Shown in pieces: positions 8,335-15,397 of a stretch of 24,270 bases of DNA. Source of the stretch: JAGWJU01 sp035533295 (GTDB taxonomy: Bacteria > Elusimicrobiota > Elusimicrobia > UBA1565 > UBA9628). The position numbers were made by a program, and so were the translations under genes. The stretch is taken from NCBI GenBank assembly GCA_035533295.1, contig DATLUA010000088.1, positions 1 through 24,270 on the forward strand, written 5' to 3'. Under the pieces are notes generated by a model that ran no database searches, was not told the DNA's origin, and saw only the letters and a program-made list of their open reading frames with translations. Positions within the stretch are counted from its first letter, which is position 1. Every line of letters starts with the position of its first letter.

Positions 8335-9657
8335 TTACCGGGCCGGAAGCACGCGCCAGAGGGCCAGGCGCACCGCGCCGGTTTTGGCGCGGCTCATTCC
8401 CGAGGCGATGAGGCGGCCGTGGCGGTCGAAGGCGAGGGCGTAAACCCGGTCGTCGTCGCTCCCCGCGGCGTTGGGCAGGGCCATCATCCCGCCCGCGCCG
8501 AAGCGGGCGTCCGGCCGCCCGTCAGCGTTCAGAGCCCAGAAGCAGGCGCGCTTGAGCGCGCCCCCGGCGTCGCCCGCGGCGTAGAGCACGCCTTGCGGGG
8601 AGGATGCCAGCGCGAAAATCTGGGCGCTTCTGGAAAAATCCGGCACCTGCATGAACTCGGCGCCGCGGCGGCCGAAGCTTTCATCCAGGACGCCCGCGGC
8701 CGTGAAGCGGACCAGCGCGGGCAGCTGCTTTGACGCGGTCCCGGTCACGGGATTATAGAGGGTGACGAATCCGCCCAGCCATAACGCGCCGCCCGCTCCC
8801 GCGGCCAGCGCGCGCGCTTGGCCCCAGGGCCCAATCGTCATGCCGCGCCGCCCGAAGCTTCGGTCCCGGAGCCCGCCGGGCAGGATATTCCAAATCGCCA
8901 CGTGCCCGGCCCAGGTGCCCGCAGCCAGCACGGAGCCGTCCTTTTGCGGCAGCAGCGCGCGAATTTCGGAGGAATAGCCCGGCGGCGCGGGAAAAAGCGC
9001 GACGCCGCCGCGCCCGAAGGTTTTTTTCAGCTCCCCGTCGTCGTCGAAGCGCCAGAGGGCGCCCCAGGACTGCCCTTGGGGCCCCGACGCCATGCCGCCC
9101 ACCAGGGCACCGTCGCCTCGCGGCGCGACGGCGTAGGCCGCGGCCCGGCCGCCGAAAGGCCCCGCGACCCGGGACAGGCCGCCGCGCGCGAAAATCGGAT
9201 CGGGATTGCCCCTGCGCAGCAGCCGGCGCAGGACCACAGCGTCGGACTGCCCGAAGCGCGGCCCCTGCGAGCCCGCGATCAAGATGCGCCCGCCGCCGTC
9301 CATGGCCATGGCCGTGCCCCAATCCATCGCCCCCTCGGGGAAATAAACCAGGCCCTGCGCGCCGAAACGCCGATCGAGCGTTCCGTCGCGCTCCAGGCGC
9401 ATCGTGGCCATGCGGTCGGCGCCGGACTTGTCGGCGAAGACGCCGGAAATAAGGATGTCGCCGCGGCCGTCGGAGGCCACCGCGTAGCCCGCGGCGAGGC
9501 CGCCGCCCAGAGGATCCGCGAAGGGCGTCTCCTGGTAGCCGGTGAAATTAATGTCGGGATAGCCCGCGCCCCGGACTTTGGGCGGCAAGCACGCCGGCAG
9601 CGCGGCGGCCAGAGCCAAGCACGCGAAAAAATTCTTCATCGCGCGGCGCATACCCAT
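8335..9657 (-). CDS. Exported delta-60 repeat (beta-propeller-like) protein
   Basis: 440 residues. The N-terminus contains MKNFFACLALAAALPAC, either a Sec signal peptide or, less certainly, a lipoprotein signal with LPAC. Three in-frame ATGs (9657, 9651, 9639) precede it and none has a strong ribosome site; the first is given. The body repeats units of about 55-60 residues of the form G-x-LD-x-xFG-x-xG followed about 20 residues later by DGxGRILIAG (LDRRFGAQG, LRDRSFGRRG, LDESFGRRG, PDARFGAGG). This is the delta-60 repeat signature (TIGR02608), which forms propeller-like beta sheets in secreted and cell-surface proteins. Around six units are visible. It converges on the barrel gene with 23 bases between, so it is transcribed separately. 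The binding partner is not evident. Confidence 0.8.
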   Translation of the reverse strand: MGMRRAMKNFFACLALAAALPACLPPKVRGAGYPDINFTGYQETPFADPLGGGLAAGYAVASDGRGDILISGVFADKSGADRMATMRLERDGTLDRRFGAQGLVYFPEGAMDWGTAMAMDGGGRILIAGSQGPRFGQSDAVVLRRLLRRGNPDPIFARGGLSRVAGPFGGRAAAYAVAPRGDGALVGGMASGPQGQSWGALWRFDDDGELKKTFGRGGVALFPAPPGYSSEIRALLPQKDGSVLAAGTWAGHVAIWNILPGGLRDRSFGRRGMTIGPWGQARALAAGAGGALWLGGFVTLYNPVTGTASKQLPALVRFTAAGVLDESFGRRGAEFMQVPDFSRSAQIFALASSPQGVLYAAGDAGGALKRACFWALNADGRPDARFGAGGMMALPNAAGSDDDRVYALAFDRHGRLIASGMSRAKTGAVRLALWRVLPAR

Positions 9658-9684
9658 ACTATAACACTTCGCGCGCCCGCAGGG

Positions 9685-9966
9685 TTATTCGATGGGCGTC
9701 TGCTTGGCCGTCTTGAAGGCGACGCCGTAAAGAACGGCGTTGGCCTTTTTCCGCGTCCAGACGATGCGGCCCCGGATTTCCAGGAGCCCTTCCTTTAATA
9801 CGCGCAGGCGCGCCGCGACCTTCTGGCCCACGGGGAACGTCCGCGAATGAGGCTGCGGAAAGTTCCAGCACGGCTGAGGCCGGCCCTCTGCATGCTCCTC
9901 TATCCACCCTCGGCCGTCTAGGCAGGCCTCACCCGCCGCTCTTTTGATACCATGAGGGCGTGGGAT
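9685..9966 (-). pseudogene. Headless PilZ-domain fragment
   Basis: A minus-strand frame, open from a TGA at 9967-9969 to a TAA at 9685-9687, encodes a tail LLEIRGRIVW, then LYGVAFKTAKQTPIE. This matches the second half of PilZ domains (G-x-V-x-W, then YGVxF). The first half, with the RxxxR c-di-GMP motif, is absent. No ATG, GTG or TTG opens this frame before a GTG at 9831, which would give only 48 residues. It is therefore best read as the remnant of a c-di-GMP-binding protein, or a gene with an upstream frameshift. It lies 27 bases upstream of the delta-60 gene on the same strand. Confidence 0.45.
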
Positions 9967-10484
9967 TCAAGTCCGCTCATCCGGACGCCGAGCGCTGGGG
10001 CCGGCTCGCAGACCTCGCTTTTAAGGTCGGGCTCGTCATCAAGGGCCTCGACGGCCTCGCGGAAGCGGTTTTGGGCGCGCTCTTTTTGGCCTCGAACCGC
10101 GCGGGCATAGACCATTGGGTGCGCGCGCTGACCGCCGGAGAGCTGAGCGAAGACCCCACCGACTTCGTCGCCACCCACCTGCGCCGCTGGGCCGCGCACC
10201 TCTCGCTCAATTTCCGGCAGTTTTTGGGCGTCTCCCTCATCATCCACGGCCTGGTCAACGCCGCGCTGGCCGCCTGCGTCCTGCTCGAAGTCGAGGAGGC
10301 CTATCTTTGGGCCATGATGATCTTCGCCGCCTTCGCGGCCTACACCGGCTACCGGGCGGCCAACAGGCGCTCGCCGGCCTTGGCGGCCATTTTCCTGGCC
10401 GACGCCGCCATCGTGGCGCTGCTGGCCTGGGAGCATAAGCGCCTCGGGCGCGGCCGCCGCGATCCGGCCGGGGCAAAAAACTAG
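9960..10484 (+). CDS. DUF2127 family membrane protein
   Basis: 174 residues from a GTG start at 9960; a GAGGG lies close upstream. The sequence LAFKVGLVIKGLDGLAEAV and the later SLIIHGLVNAALAACVLL are the signature segments of DUF2127 integral membrane proteins. Four hydrophobic segments are visible near residues 20-45, 90-112, 115-132 and 142-158. The intervening region (HLRRWAAHLSLNFRQFLG) is charged, as in the family. No function has been established for the family. It overlaps the open frame of the PilZ remnant on the other strand by seven bases and ends at a strong bidirectional terminator, so it is a single-gene unit. Confidence 0.85.
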   Translation: MGFKSAHPDAERWGRLADLAFKVGLVIKGLDGLAEAVLGALFLASNRAGIDHWVRALTAGELSEDPTDFVATHLRRWAAHLSLNFRQFLGVSLIIHGLVNAALAACVLLEVEEAYLWAMMIFAAFAAYTGYRAANRRSPALAAIFLADAAIVALLAWEHKRLGRGRRDPAGAKN

Positions 10485-10514
10485 CGCTCCCCCTTGCGAG
10501 GGAGCGCCGTTTTT
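10475..10514. terminator. Bidirectional rho-independent terminator
   Basis: Perfect 8-bp stem GCGCTCCC/GGGAGCGC (10484-10491 with 10500-10507) with an 8-base loop. Five T follow on the plus strand (10510-10514) and six A precede it (10475-10480), giving a T run on the minus strand too. It sits between the convergent DUF2127 gene and the DUF5666-like gene and can end both transcripts. Confidence 0.9.
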
Positions 10515-10536
10515 AAGGCTCTTTAAGCGAGACGGC

Positions 10537-10980
10537 TTAGGACTTCTTCGCCGCCGGGGCCGCCGGTGCGGAAGCGGCCTTCGCCTTCTTGCGCATGGCG
10601 GGCTTGGCTTTCGCCACCCACATGACGAAGACGTGGACGTTCTGCGCCGCGCCGTTCGCGACTGCGACGCGCACGCGCTCGCCGGCCTTGAGCGCCGACT
10701 CGGTCACCGCCGCGTTGCTGCCGCCGCGGGTGTACTTGGTCGTCGCGGAGAGCGTCGCGGTCACGGTCTTGCCGCCGCGCTCCTTGACGGTCAGGACGTT
10801 GGTCTTGGCGTCCACGCCCTCGACGTGGCCCCAGATCGTCATGCCCGCGGCCTTGTGCGTCTTCACGGCCGCGTGCTTGGCCTTCGCCGCCTTGTGCGCC
10901 GCCGGCTTGGCGGGCGTCGCCGCCGCCGACACGACAAAAGCGCAAAGCAGTCCCGCCGCCATCGACATCGTTTTCTTCAT
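10537..10980 (-). CDS. Small secreted DUF5666-like protein with Lys/Ala-rich ends
   Basis: 147 residues from the ATG at 10980, chosen because AGGAGG lies 10 bases upstream and a signal peptide (MKKTMSMAAGLLCAFVVSAA) begins there; the frame is open to 11103 but that extension has neither. After a Lys/Ala/His-rich linker (about residues 20-45), a compact beta-rich domain follows (MTIWGHVEGVDAKTNVLTV, GGKTVTATLSATTKYTRGG, LKAGERVRVAV). This is the layout of DUF5666/OB-like periplasmic domains: a G-x-V strand, then 'tv' strands, then an L-x-x-G-x-x-V motif. The C-terminus is again Lys/Ala/Pro-rich. Strongly basic ends suggest interaction with acidic polymers, but this is a guess. Monocistronic. 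Confidence 0.8.
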   Translation of the reverse strand: MKKTMSMAAGLLCAFVVSAAATPAKPAAHKAAKAKHAAVKTHKAAGMTIWGHVEGVDAKTNVLTVKERGGKTVTATLSATTKYTRGGSNAAVTESALKAGERVRVAVANGAAQNVHVFVMWVAKAKPAMRKKAKAASAPAAPAAKKS

Positions 10981-11029
10981 GATTTTACGTCCTCCTGCAT
11001 CTTGTGCGAGATAACGACTAACGGAACCG

Positions 11030-11038
11030 ATTATAACA
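11030..11038 (-). promoter_or_regulatory. Extended -10 promoter of the DUF5666-like gene
   Basis: On the minus strand TGTTATAAT reads as an extended -10 (TGn plus a perfect TATAAT at 11035-11030). No good -35 is present 17 bases upstream, which is usual for extended -10 promoters. The start would lie near 11023, giving a leader of about 43 bases that includes the AGGAGG site. Confidence 0.55.
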
Positions 11039-11186
11039 TTTCGCTTTTCAAACGCGCGCGGCTGAGATGATGCGGCCGATCTCTGGATGACTCGACTTAA
11101 CAACGGCCCAAAGAATGGGGGGACGTCGGTAGCGTTCCTTGAAGATGTGTATACTTGTTTTTAAGGGATAGTTACCGAAAATTAAC

Positions 11187-11215
11187 TTGACATTTTTGAT
11201 TCCCCGTGTTAAATA
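11187..11215 (+). promoter_or_regulatory. Probable promoter of the 467-aa secreted protein
   Basis: Perfect TTGACA at 11187-11192. With a 17-base spacer the -10 would be TAAATA (11210-11215); with 16 bases it would be TTAAAT. Both are weak -10 matches. The region 11103-11220 is AT-rich compared with the flanking genes. The ATG at 11234 follows AAGGGGGG, a good purine-rich ribosome site. Confidence 0.5.
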
Positions 11216-11233
11216 TCATGCAAGGGGGGTGCC

Positions 11234-12637
11234 ATGAATGATAAGCCGAAATGTGTGGGTTTCTCCGGCGCGTTGATGGGACTTCTATTCATTGGAACGT
11301 TTTCTTCTGCGCAGCAAGCTGCGACTTCATCGTTGTCGGGCCCTGATTCCGGTCCGGGCCGTCCCATCGATTGTTCCGGAATCTTGGCCAATCTCAGTTC
11401 CTCGGCTGGAAACGCGCTGCTAAATTTGAGCCGACTCCCGCGAGATCGGGCCGATTACATGCGGGCTAAGCATAGGGTAAGCCGAGCGCGCGCCGCTTAC
11501 GGTGCGGCCTACGCTCAGTGCCTGCAGGAGGGCCCCGGCGGAAAAGAGTGCGCCGTTGCGGACGTTGATGAGCAGAATGTCCACCGGGCGGAGAGCGAGG
11601 AAGCCGCCACGAAGGCTCGGCTAAAATCGGACGGCGACATGGCGGACAACAAAACGGGCCGGCTTACGCAATCTGCGGCGGCTTTCAACTATTGCCTTAA
11701 CCTCGGCGGCTTGTCCAGCGGAACCCAGGATAATTCGTTCCAGACCCAGCAGCAGAAGGCCGAGCAGGCACATCAGCGATATCTGGCTTTAACGGCATAT
11801 AATGGGGCTCTGGGTAATGCTATGGCGGGGCATGGACGGCAGACCAGCGTGAGTCTTGGGAAAGGCGGCAGCTTAAATGTTTGGGTGGTGAACGGCAAGC
11901 CGGACTTGTCGTCGATTAGTATTTTATATCGGACGCCTGGGGAATGCCCTGGCGCGGGATTTTGTCCATTTACTTCATATACGACTTGGTCTCAAATGTC
12001 GAATCAGCAACAACAACAGATTGAAGAATTGCTTCCCTATGTCAATCTGGGACCAAAGCCCAGCGCGCCGATGCCGCTGGCCCAGTTGGATTCTCTCACT
12101 GGGTCGATTATTGGAAGCGGGCAGGGCACGACGGCTTTGCCGCCGTATCCCGGTTTGGGTCCTTCCTCGTCCGGTTCGAACTTTCAAAATAGAGATGGCG
12201 GGCTGGCGATTGTGGGCGCGAACGCGGCTGGAGGCGGTTCCGGCCAGGGATCGTCCGTGGACTTGAACGGCGGCACGCCCCTGCCGGATCGAGGCGGGCC
12301 CATCGGCCAGGCATCTTCCAGCTCGTCTTCCGATTCGGGCCCCAACTATATCCTGCCCAACGGCCTGCCGGTGATTACCGTCGGCGCTCCCGGCTCCTGG
12401 GTGCCCATCGGCAACGGCATGGAGAAGTGGATGCCGCAGAACCCAAACGATCCGCTCAACAATGTGTACAAATACGGCACTATGATCTCTCTGGGCTCTG
12501 GCAACGACGCCTGGGTGCCCTTCCATGGCGGCACGCCTCCCCAAGGCCTGATCAGCAACTTGGGCGGCGCTATCCAGCCGAGCCAATTGGCCGCCCTTAT
12601 GGAGATGTATGCCACGGGCGCGGTGCCCAGCTCTTAA
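11234..12637 (+). CDS. Secreted protein of unknown family, Gly/Ser-rich C-terminal half
   Basis: 467 residues; I do not recognise a family. The N-terminus has a signal peptide (hydrophobic FSGALMGLLFIGTFSSAQ, cleavage about residue 27). Residues about 45-210 are Ala/Gln/Arg-rich and probably helical, with scattered cysteines. Residues about 210-260 contain a beta-looking segment (GGSLNVWVVNGKPDLSSISI) followed by CPGAGFCPF. The C-terminal half is low-complexity Gly/Ser/Pro-rich, including a six-serine run, then ends in a more ordered stretch (NGLPVITVGAPGSWVPIGNG, GNDAWVPFHGGTPPQGLI). Composition suggests a cell-surface or matrix protein. It has its own promoter. The 65 bases after it hold only a possible terminator stem. 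Confidence 0.75.
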   Translation: MNDKPKCVGFSGALMGLLFIGTFSSAQQAATSSLSGPDSGPGRPIDCSGILANLSSSAGNALLNLSRLPRDRADYMRAKHRVSRARAAYGAAYAQCLQEGPGGKECAVADVDEQNVHRAESEEAATKARLKSDGDMADNKTGRLTQSAAAFNYCLNLGGLSSGTQDNSFQTQQQKAEQAHQRYLALTAYNGALGNAMAGHGRQTSVSLGKGGSLNVWVVNGKPDLSSISILYRTPGECPGAGFCPFTSYTTWSQMSNQQQQQIEELLPYVNLGPKPSAPMPLAQLDSLTGSIIGSGQGTTALPPYPGLGPSSSGSNFQNRDGGLAIVGANAAGGGSGQGSSVDLNGGTPLPDRGGPIGQASSSSSSDSGPNYILPNGLPVITVGAPGSWVPIGNGMEKWMPQNPNDPLNNVYKYGTMISLGSGNDAWVPFHGGTPPQGLISNLGGAIQPSQLAALMEMYATGAVPSS

Positions 12638-12664
12638 TTGAAAGTTTTCAAGTATCTCGCCGCC

Positions 12665-12685
12665 GTGCGGGCTACTTGCCCGCGC
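12665..12685. terminator. Possible terminator stem between convergent genes
   Basis: GCGGGC/GCCCGC (12667-12672 with 12678-12683) with a 5-base loop, extended by one G-T wobble and one G-C pair. There is no T tract on either side, so intrinsic termination is uncertain. Its position between two converging genes is the main support. Confidence 0.35.
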
Positions 12686-12701
12686 AGAAACGCGGGAAAA
12701 T

Positions 12702-13118
12702 CTACGGAAGGATCTCATGCGGCGCGCCTGGGGCGGCGAGTAGGGCCTCGTGATGGCGCAGAGAGGTGACGGCCGCGCGGCCGTCCATCGCCTGGACGTC
12801 GGTGCCGTACTCCGAAAGCCAGTCCATGTAACCGCTGTCAAGGATGTTGGCGTAGAACGCTCCGATATCGGCGCGCGTCCGGGCGGAGACGCCTCGGCCC
12901 CAAAACACCGCGTAGACCTCGGCGTGCGAGATGGCCGGCCCGCCGTAATAATGCACCAGCCGCGGGGCTTGGGCGGCGGAGAGGCTTGCGGGCGGAAATT
13001 CAGGCTGGAGATCGGCCGAGCGGACGATGCGGAACATGCCGTAGGGCGCGGCCAAGGCGCTTCCGGCCTCAAGCAGGACCGGAAGGACGAAGGAAAGAAC
13101 GCCGCAAGCCTTCTTCAT
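12702..13118 (-). pseudogene. Truncated HYYGGP / YAVFWG secreted protein
   Basis: 138 residues with a clear signal peptide (about 1-23, ending ALA) and the segment LVHYYGGPAISHAEVYAVFW followed by FYANILDSGYMDWLSEYGTD. From memory, this signature belongs to secreted proteins common in Elusimicrobiota and some myxobacteria, which are several hundred residues long and distantly recall the EXORDIUM/phosphate-induced fold (YxGGPVxxxxxVyxvfWG). Here the match ends around residue 110 and the chain stops after a short unrelated tail (LRHHEALLAAPGAPHEILP). I read this as a 3'-truncated copy; a short natural form cannot be excluded. No good ribosome site is visible. Confidence 0.6.
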
Positions 13119-13228
13119 CGCGTTTTCCGTTGCACGAACAGGAGGTTATTGTACCGCTTCTTAGGCGGAGCCGAGCAGGCGATGGGCGGACGTAAAAACC
13201 GCAGGAACACCGCGGCCCAGGACGTTGT

Positions 13229-14233
13229 CTATAGAACGCCGAATTTTCGTTCGAGCCCCATCCTTGCCAGCCCGAAGAGAGCATCCTTTTGAAGTTTCAC
13301 CCGTTCCGAGTGTCCAATGACTTTTGAAAGTTGTTTTCGCCAAGAAATTAATGATAGTTGTCTCCCAGAGAGGATGCTTAATAAGTTGGCGAGGGTCCAT
13401 TCAATCCGATATCCGCGACGGGCAAAGTAAAATCCGACCTTAGAAAGCTTGTACTCATTCCTAAAGTCAAGGAGCGGATAGCCGATTAATTGCCACAACA
13501 TTACTCGATTTATGGGACGCGGAGTACGATTTGTCTTCAATTCAAATAATATCCGCCCCATGATGAAATCGGCATCAGCTCCACCCACATCTCTGCTTCC
13601 GCTGAAAGTAGGATTTAAAATAAATCTTCTTTCCTGTAAATACGCGCCCCAATCTCGATAGAAAACATCGGACAGGGCTCTCAAATCATGGAGCAATTTA
13701 TCCTGGTGACTTCGCACTTTTCCCATAAAACCCTCGACAGTTTTACTCGCAAGAAAGGATTCCAGAATAGATTCCTCCCGATCCACAATAATTGACATAT
13801 CCCTCATGCGGAATTGCTGCTCAAAGAACGTTAAGACAAGGCAATAAATATTGAGCCGCTCTTCTTGTATCGCACGCAATTTCTTCCCTGATGGCTGTAT
13901 CGTCAATACATCACGATAGAGACGAGAAAATAGTTCATAAATCAGAGAACGATGCAGAAGAGTCGTCCGATAATTGTGGTCCAAGAGCAGCTTGGCTCCT
14001 TCGAATGCAACTGTTGCGTGCGGGTCGTAGTTCTGAAAGTAGAAACGGGCTCGATAATCAAATGCGGTGCCGATGGTCCCAGCGTCCGCAGGGAGTAAAT
14101 TGCTGTTTCCAATTAGCGGCAGCTTGGAAATTTCATCGTTAATATCTTTAACGATTTCCTTGGTATTGCCGAAATGTCGACAAAAGAAATCGCGAAGGAA
14201 TGAAGGGTGATCCAGAAGGCTGGTTAATGACAT
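13229..14233 (-). CDS. Stand-alone PD-(D/E)XK nuclease-like protein
   Basis: 334 residues, base composition visibly AT-richer than all its neighbours, so probably acquired by transfer. The C-terminal half carries a PD-(D/E)XK-type core: Asp220/Asp222 in GGADADFIMGRILFELKT, with Glu231 and Lys233 as the ExK pair, followed by a QxxxY motif (WQLIGY, Gln248 and Tyr252) as in RecB/Cas4-like nucleases, then a beta-strand VGFYFARRG. An N-terminal GTAFDYRARFYF (55-66) resembles the leading motif of the same nucleases. The middle (about 75-210) is helical with no known motif. No helicase, methylase or toxin partner lies beside it. It starts 48 bases after the metallopeptidase stop on the same strand, with a weak ribosome site. 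A DNA-cleaving defence or mobile-element role is an inference; the family is largely uncharacterised. Confidence 0.75.
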   Translation of the reverse strand: MSLTSLLDHPSFLRDFFCRHFGNTKEIVKDINDEISKLPLIGNSNLLPADAGTIGTAFDYRARFYFQNYDPHATVAFEGAKLLLDHNYRTTLLHRSLIYELFSRLYRDVLTIQPSGKKLRAIQEERLNIYCLVLTFFEQQFRMRDMSIIVDREESILESFLASKTVEGFMGKVRSHQDKLLHDLRALSDVFYRDWGAYLQERRFILNPTFSGSRDVGGADADFIMGRILFELKTNRTPRPINRVMLWQLIGYPLLDFRNEYKLSKVGFYFARRGYRIEWTLANLLSILSGRQLSLISWRKQLSKVIGHSERVKLQKDALFGLARMGLERKFGVL

Positions 14234-14281
14234 TTCGTTTTCTCGACCGCTTGCGAATGTGCAGACATGACGCGAGAATGC

Positions 14282-15193
14282 TTAGCGCTCTACGTCTTGC
14301 TTCCAGTCCGCGAAGAGGGCCGCGTAAGGAGTTTTGTAGATTTTTCGGTAGGCCGCCGGGGTTCCCCCGGCGTCGATGAGCGTCCAGAGCTTGGCCATGC
14401 CGCCTTGGCGCAGCAGGAAGTCGACGAAGGACCAGGAATCCACGCGGATGCGCTGGCTGGAAAAGTTGTAATAGCCTGGCCCGCCCAGGCCTTCGACGAG
14501 CATGGGCGGGTCCTGCGCCAGGATTCTTTTGGCCGCCTTGTCCGGGTCGGCATCGGCGACCATGAACGGCGCAGGCGACGCCCTCGGCCAGGGACTGCGA
14601 TTGGCCGTATAGCCGGCCAGAAGGTGCGTCATCTCATGGAAAATCGGCGCGTTGCCCTCCTTGACCCAGGCCAGCATGAGCCCGGTTTCCCCCGGCAAGG
14701 CCCCGGGCACGCCGGCTTCCGAGATGGGGCCGTCATCGTACACGTAGACGGTGAAGCGCTTGCGCACCAGCGGCGGCCGCCCGGTCAAGAGCGGAACGTC
14801 GCGCACGGCCTGCTGAAGCTCGGAGACCAGCCCCGCGGTTTGCCGCGCCTCCAAGTAGCCTTTCTGGACGACCAAGAGGATTCCGCCTAAATCCGTGCGG
14901 ACGAGGTATTCGTCGCTGTTGCCGGGCGCAAGCATCTTGCGGCGAAACGCGTCGTTGTCGTTGTAGGAATCGGGATTCGCGGCCGCCGGTGGGATTTGGC
15001 GATAGGACAGGGCCGCTTTGGGCGCCGCGGGCAAAGCCAGAGCCTGCCGCGGGGCGATGCGCCGCAGATATTGCAGCGCGGAAGGTTGTTCTTCGGCCCG
15101 CGCGCCCAACGCCGCGGCCAGAAGGGAAAAAACGCAGAGCGCGGCTCTCCACCCCGGCCGCGCCGATGCCCTCTTGCGGCTAAAATCCGTCAT
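14282..15193 (-). CDS. Secreted zinc metallopeptidase, HExxH (gluzincin-like)
   Basis: 303 residues. The N-terminus is basic, then a hydrophobic segment (about 15-32) ending ARA, a Sec signal peptide. The zinc motif is HEMTH, His186-Glu187-His190, preceded by a hydrophobic strand (IF) as in peptidase MA-like gluzincins. The third ligand is probably Glu234 in MLVEGLGG, matching the family EG-x-(A/G) pattern, although 43 residues separate it from the second histidine, longer than usual because of an insertion (about 196-225). Residues 80-180 form a pro- or substrate-binding region without known motifs. Likely acts in the periplasm or outside the cell. The PD-(D/E)XK gene follows after 44 bases on the same strand and may be co-transcribed. 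Upstream lies the inverted-repeat element; the ribosome site is weak. Confidence 0.8.
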   Translation of the reverse strand: MTDFSRKRASARPGWRAALCVFSLLAAALGARAEEQPSALQYLRRIAPRQALALPAAPKAALSYRQIPPAAANPDSYNDNDAFRRKMLAPGNSDEYLVRTDLGGILLVVQKGYLEARQTAGLVSELQQAVRDVPLLTGRPPLVRKRFTVYVYDDGPISEAGVPGALPGETGLMLAWVKEGNAPIFHEMTHLLAGYTANRSPWPRASPAPFMVADADPDKAAKRILAQDPPMLVEGLGGPGYYNFSSQRIRVDSWSFVDFLLRQGGMAKLWTLIDAGGTPAAYRKIYKTPYAALFADWKQDVER

Positions 15194-15198
15194 TCGGC

Positions 15199-15299
15199 CT
15201 AGTGTAGTGCGTCCAACGCTTCTTTACATTCGATCTCGACGAGTGAGATCATCCTTCGACGGGGCGAAATGTAAAGGGACATATGAATCACTACACTAG
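15199..15299. repeat. Nested inverted-repeat element (MITE-like, 101 bp)
   Basis: Outer arms CTAGTGTAGTG (15199-15209) and CACTACACTAG (15289-15299) are perfect 11-bp inverted repeats. Inside them CTTTACATT pairs with AATGTAAAG, and within that GATCTC pairs with GAGATC across 7 bases. The three nested stems make a single long hairpin-like fold. The right arm also forms the palindrome TACACTAGTGTA (15292-15303). No coding content. A non-autonomous miniature transposon, a REP-type repeat or a structured RNA are all possible. It lies just upstream of the metallopeptidase gene. Confidence 0.7.
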
Positions 15300-15397
15300 T
15301 GTACCACGGGGAAATTTCCCCAGGCCAGGGCCCTTTGGCCCTTTCTCGCGGGCCCGAAGGGCGGCGGGAGCGGCCGCCGGGATTAAAGGCCGAGTTT
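15300..15397. other. GC-rich intergenic tail with palindrome and tandem repeat
   Basis: Non-coding stretch downstream of the ORF6N gene. It contains a perfect 14-bp palindrome GGGGAAATTTCCCC (15308-15321) and a tandem duplication GGCCCTTT (15329-15336 and 15337-15344) that also forms a short hairpin AGGGCC/GGCCCT. Any of these could help end the long minus-strand operon, but none has the T tract of a classic terminator. Confidence 0.5.

Noticed and set aside
7513..8733. 406-codon plus-strand frame
   Set aside because: Arg-rich composition, overlaps the barrel gene and the delta-60 gene in other frames; a GC-skew artefact.
9659..9907. 82-codon minus-strand frame beside the delta-60 gene
   Set aside because: Arg/Gly-rich, no family; the adjacent frame carries the PilZ-like tail and is the real remnant.
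11975..13072. 365-codon minus-strand frame
   Set aside because: Crosses the 3' half of the secreted protein and the HYYGGP gene in wrong frames and has no coherent domain.
13161..13400. 79-codon minus-strand frame over the end of the nuclease gene
   Set aside because: Shadow frame; the PD-(D/E)XK protein explains the same DNA.
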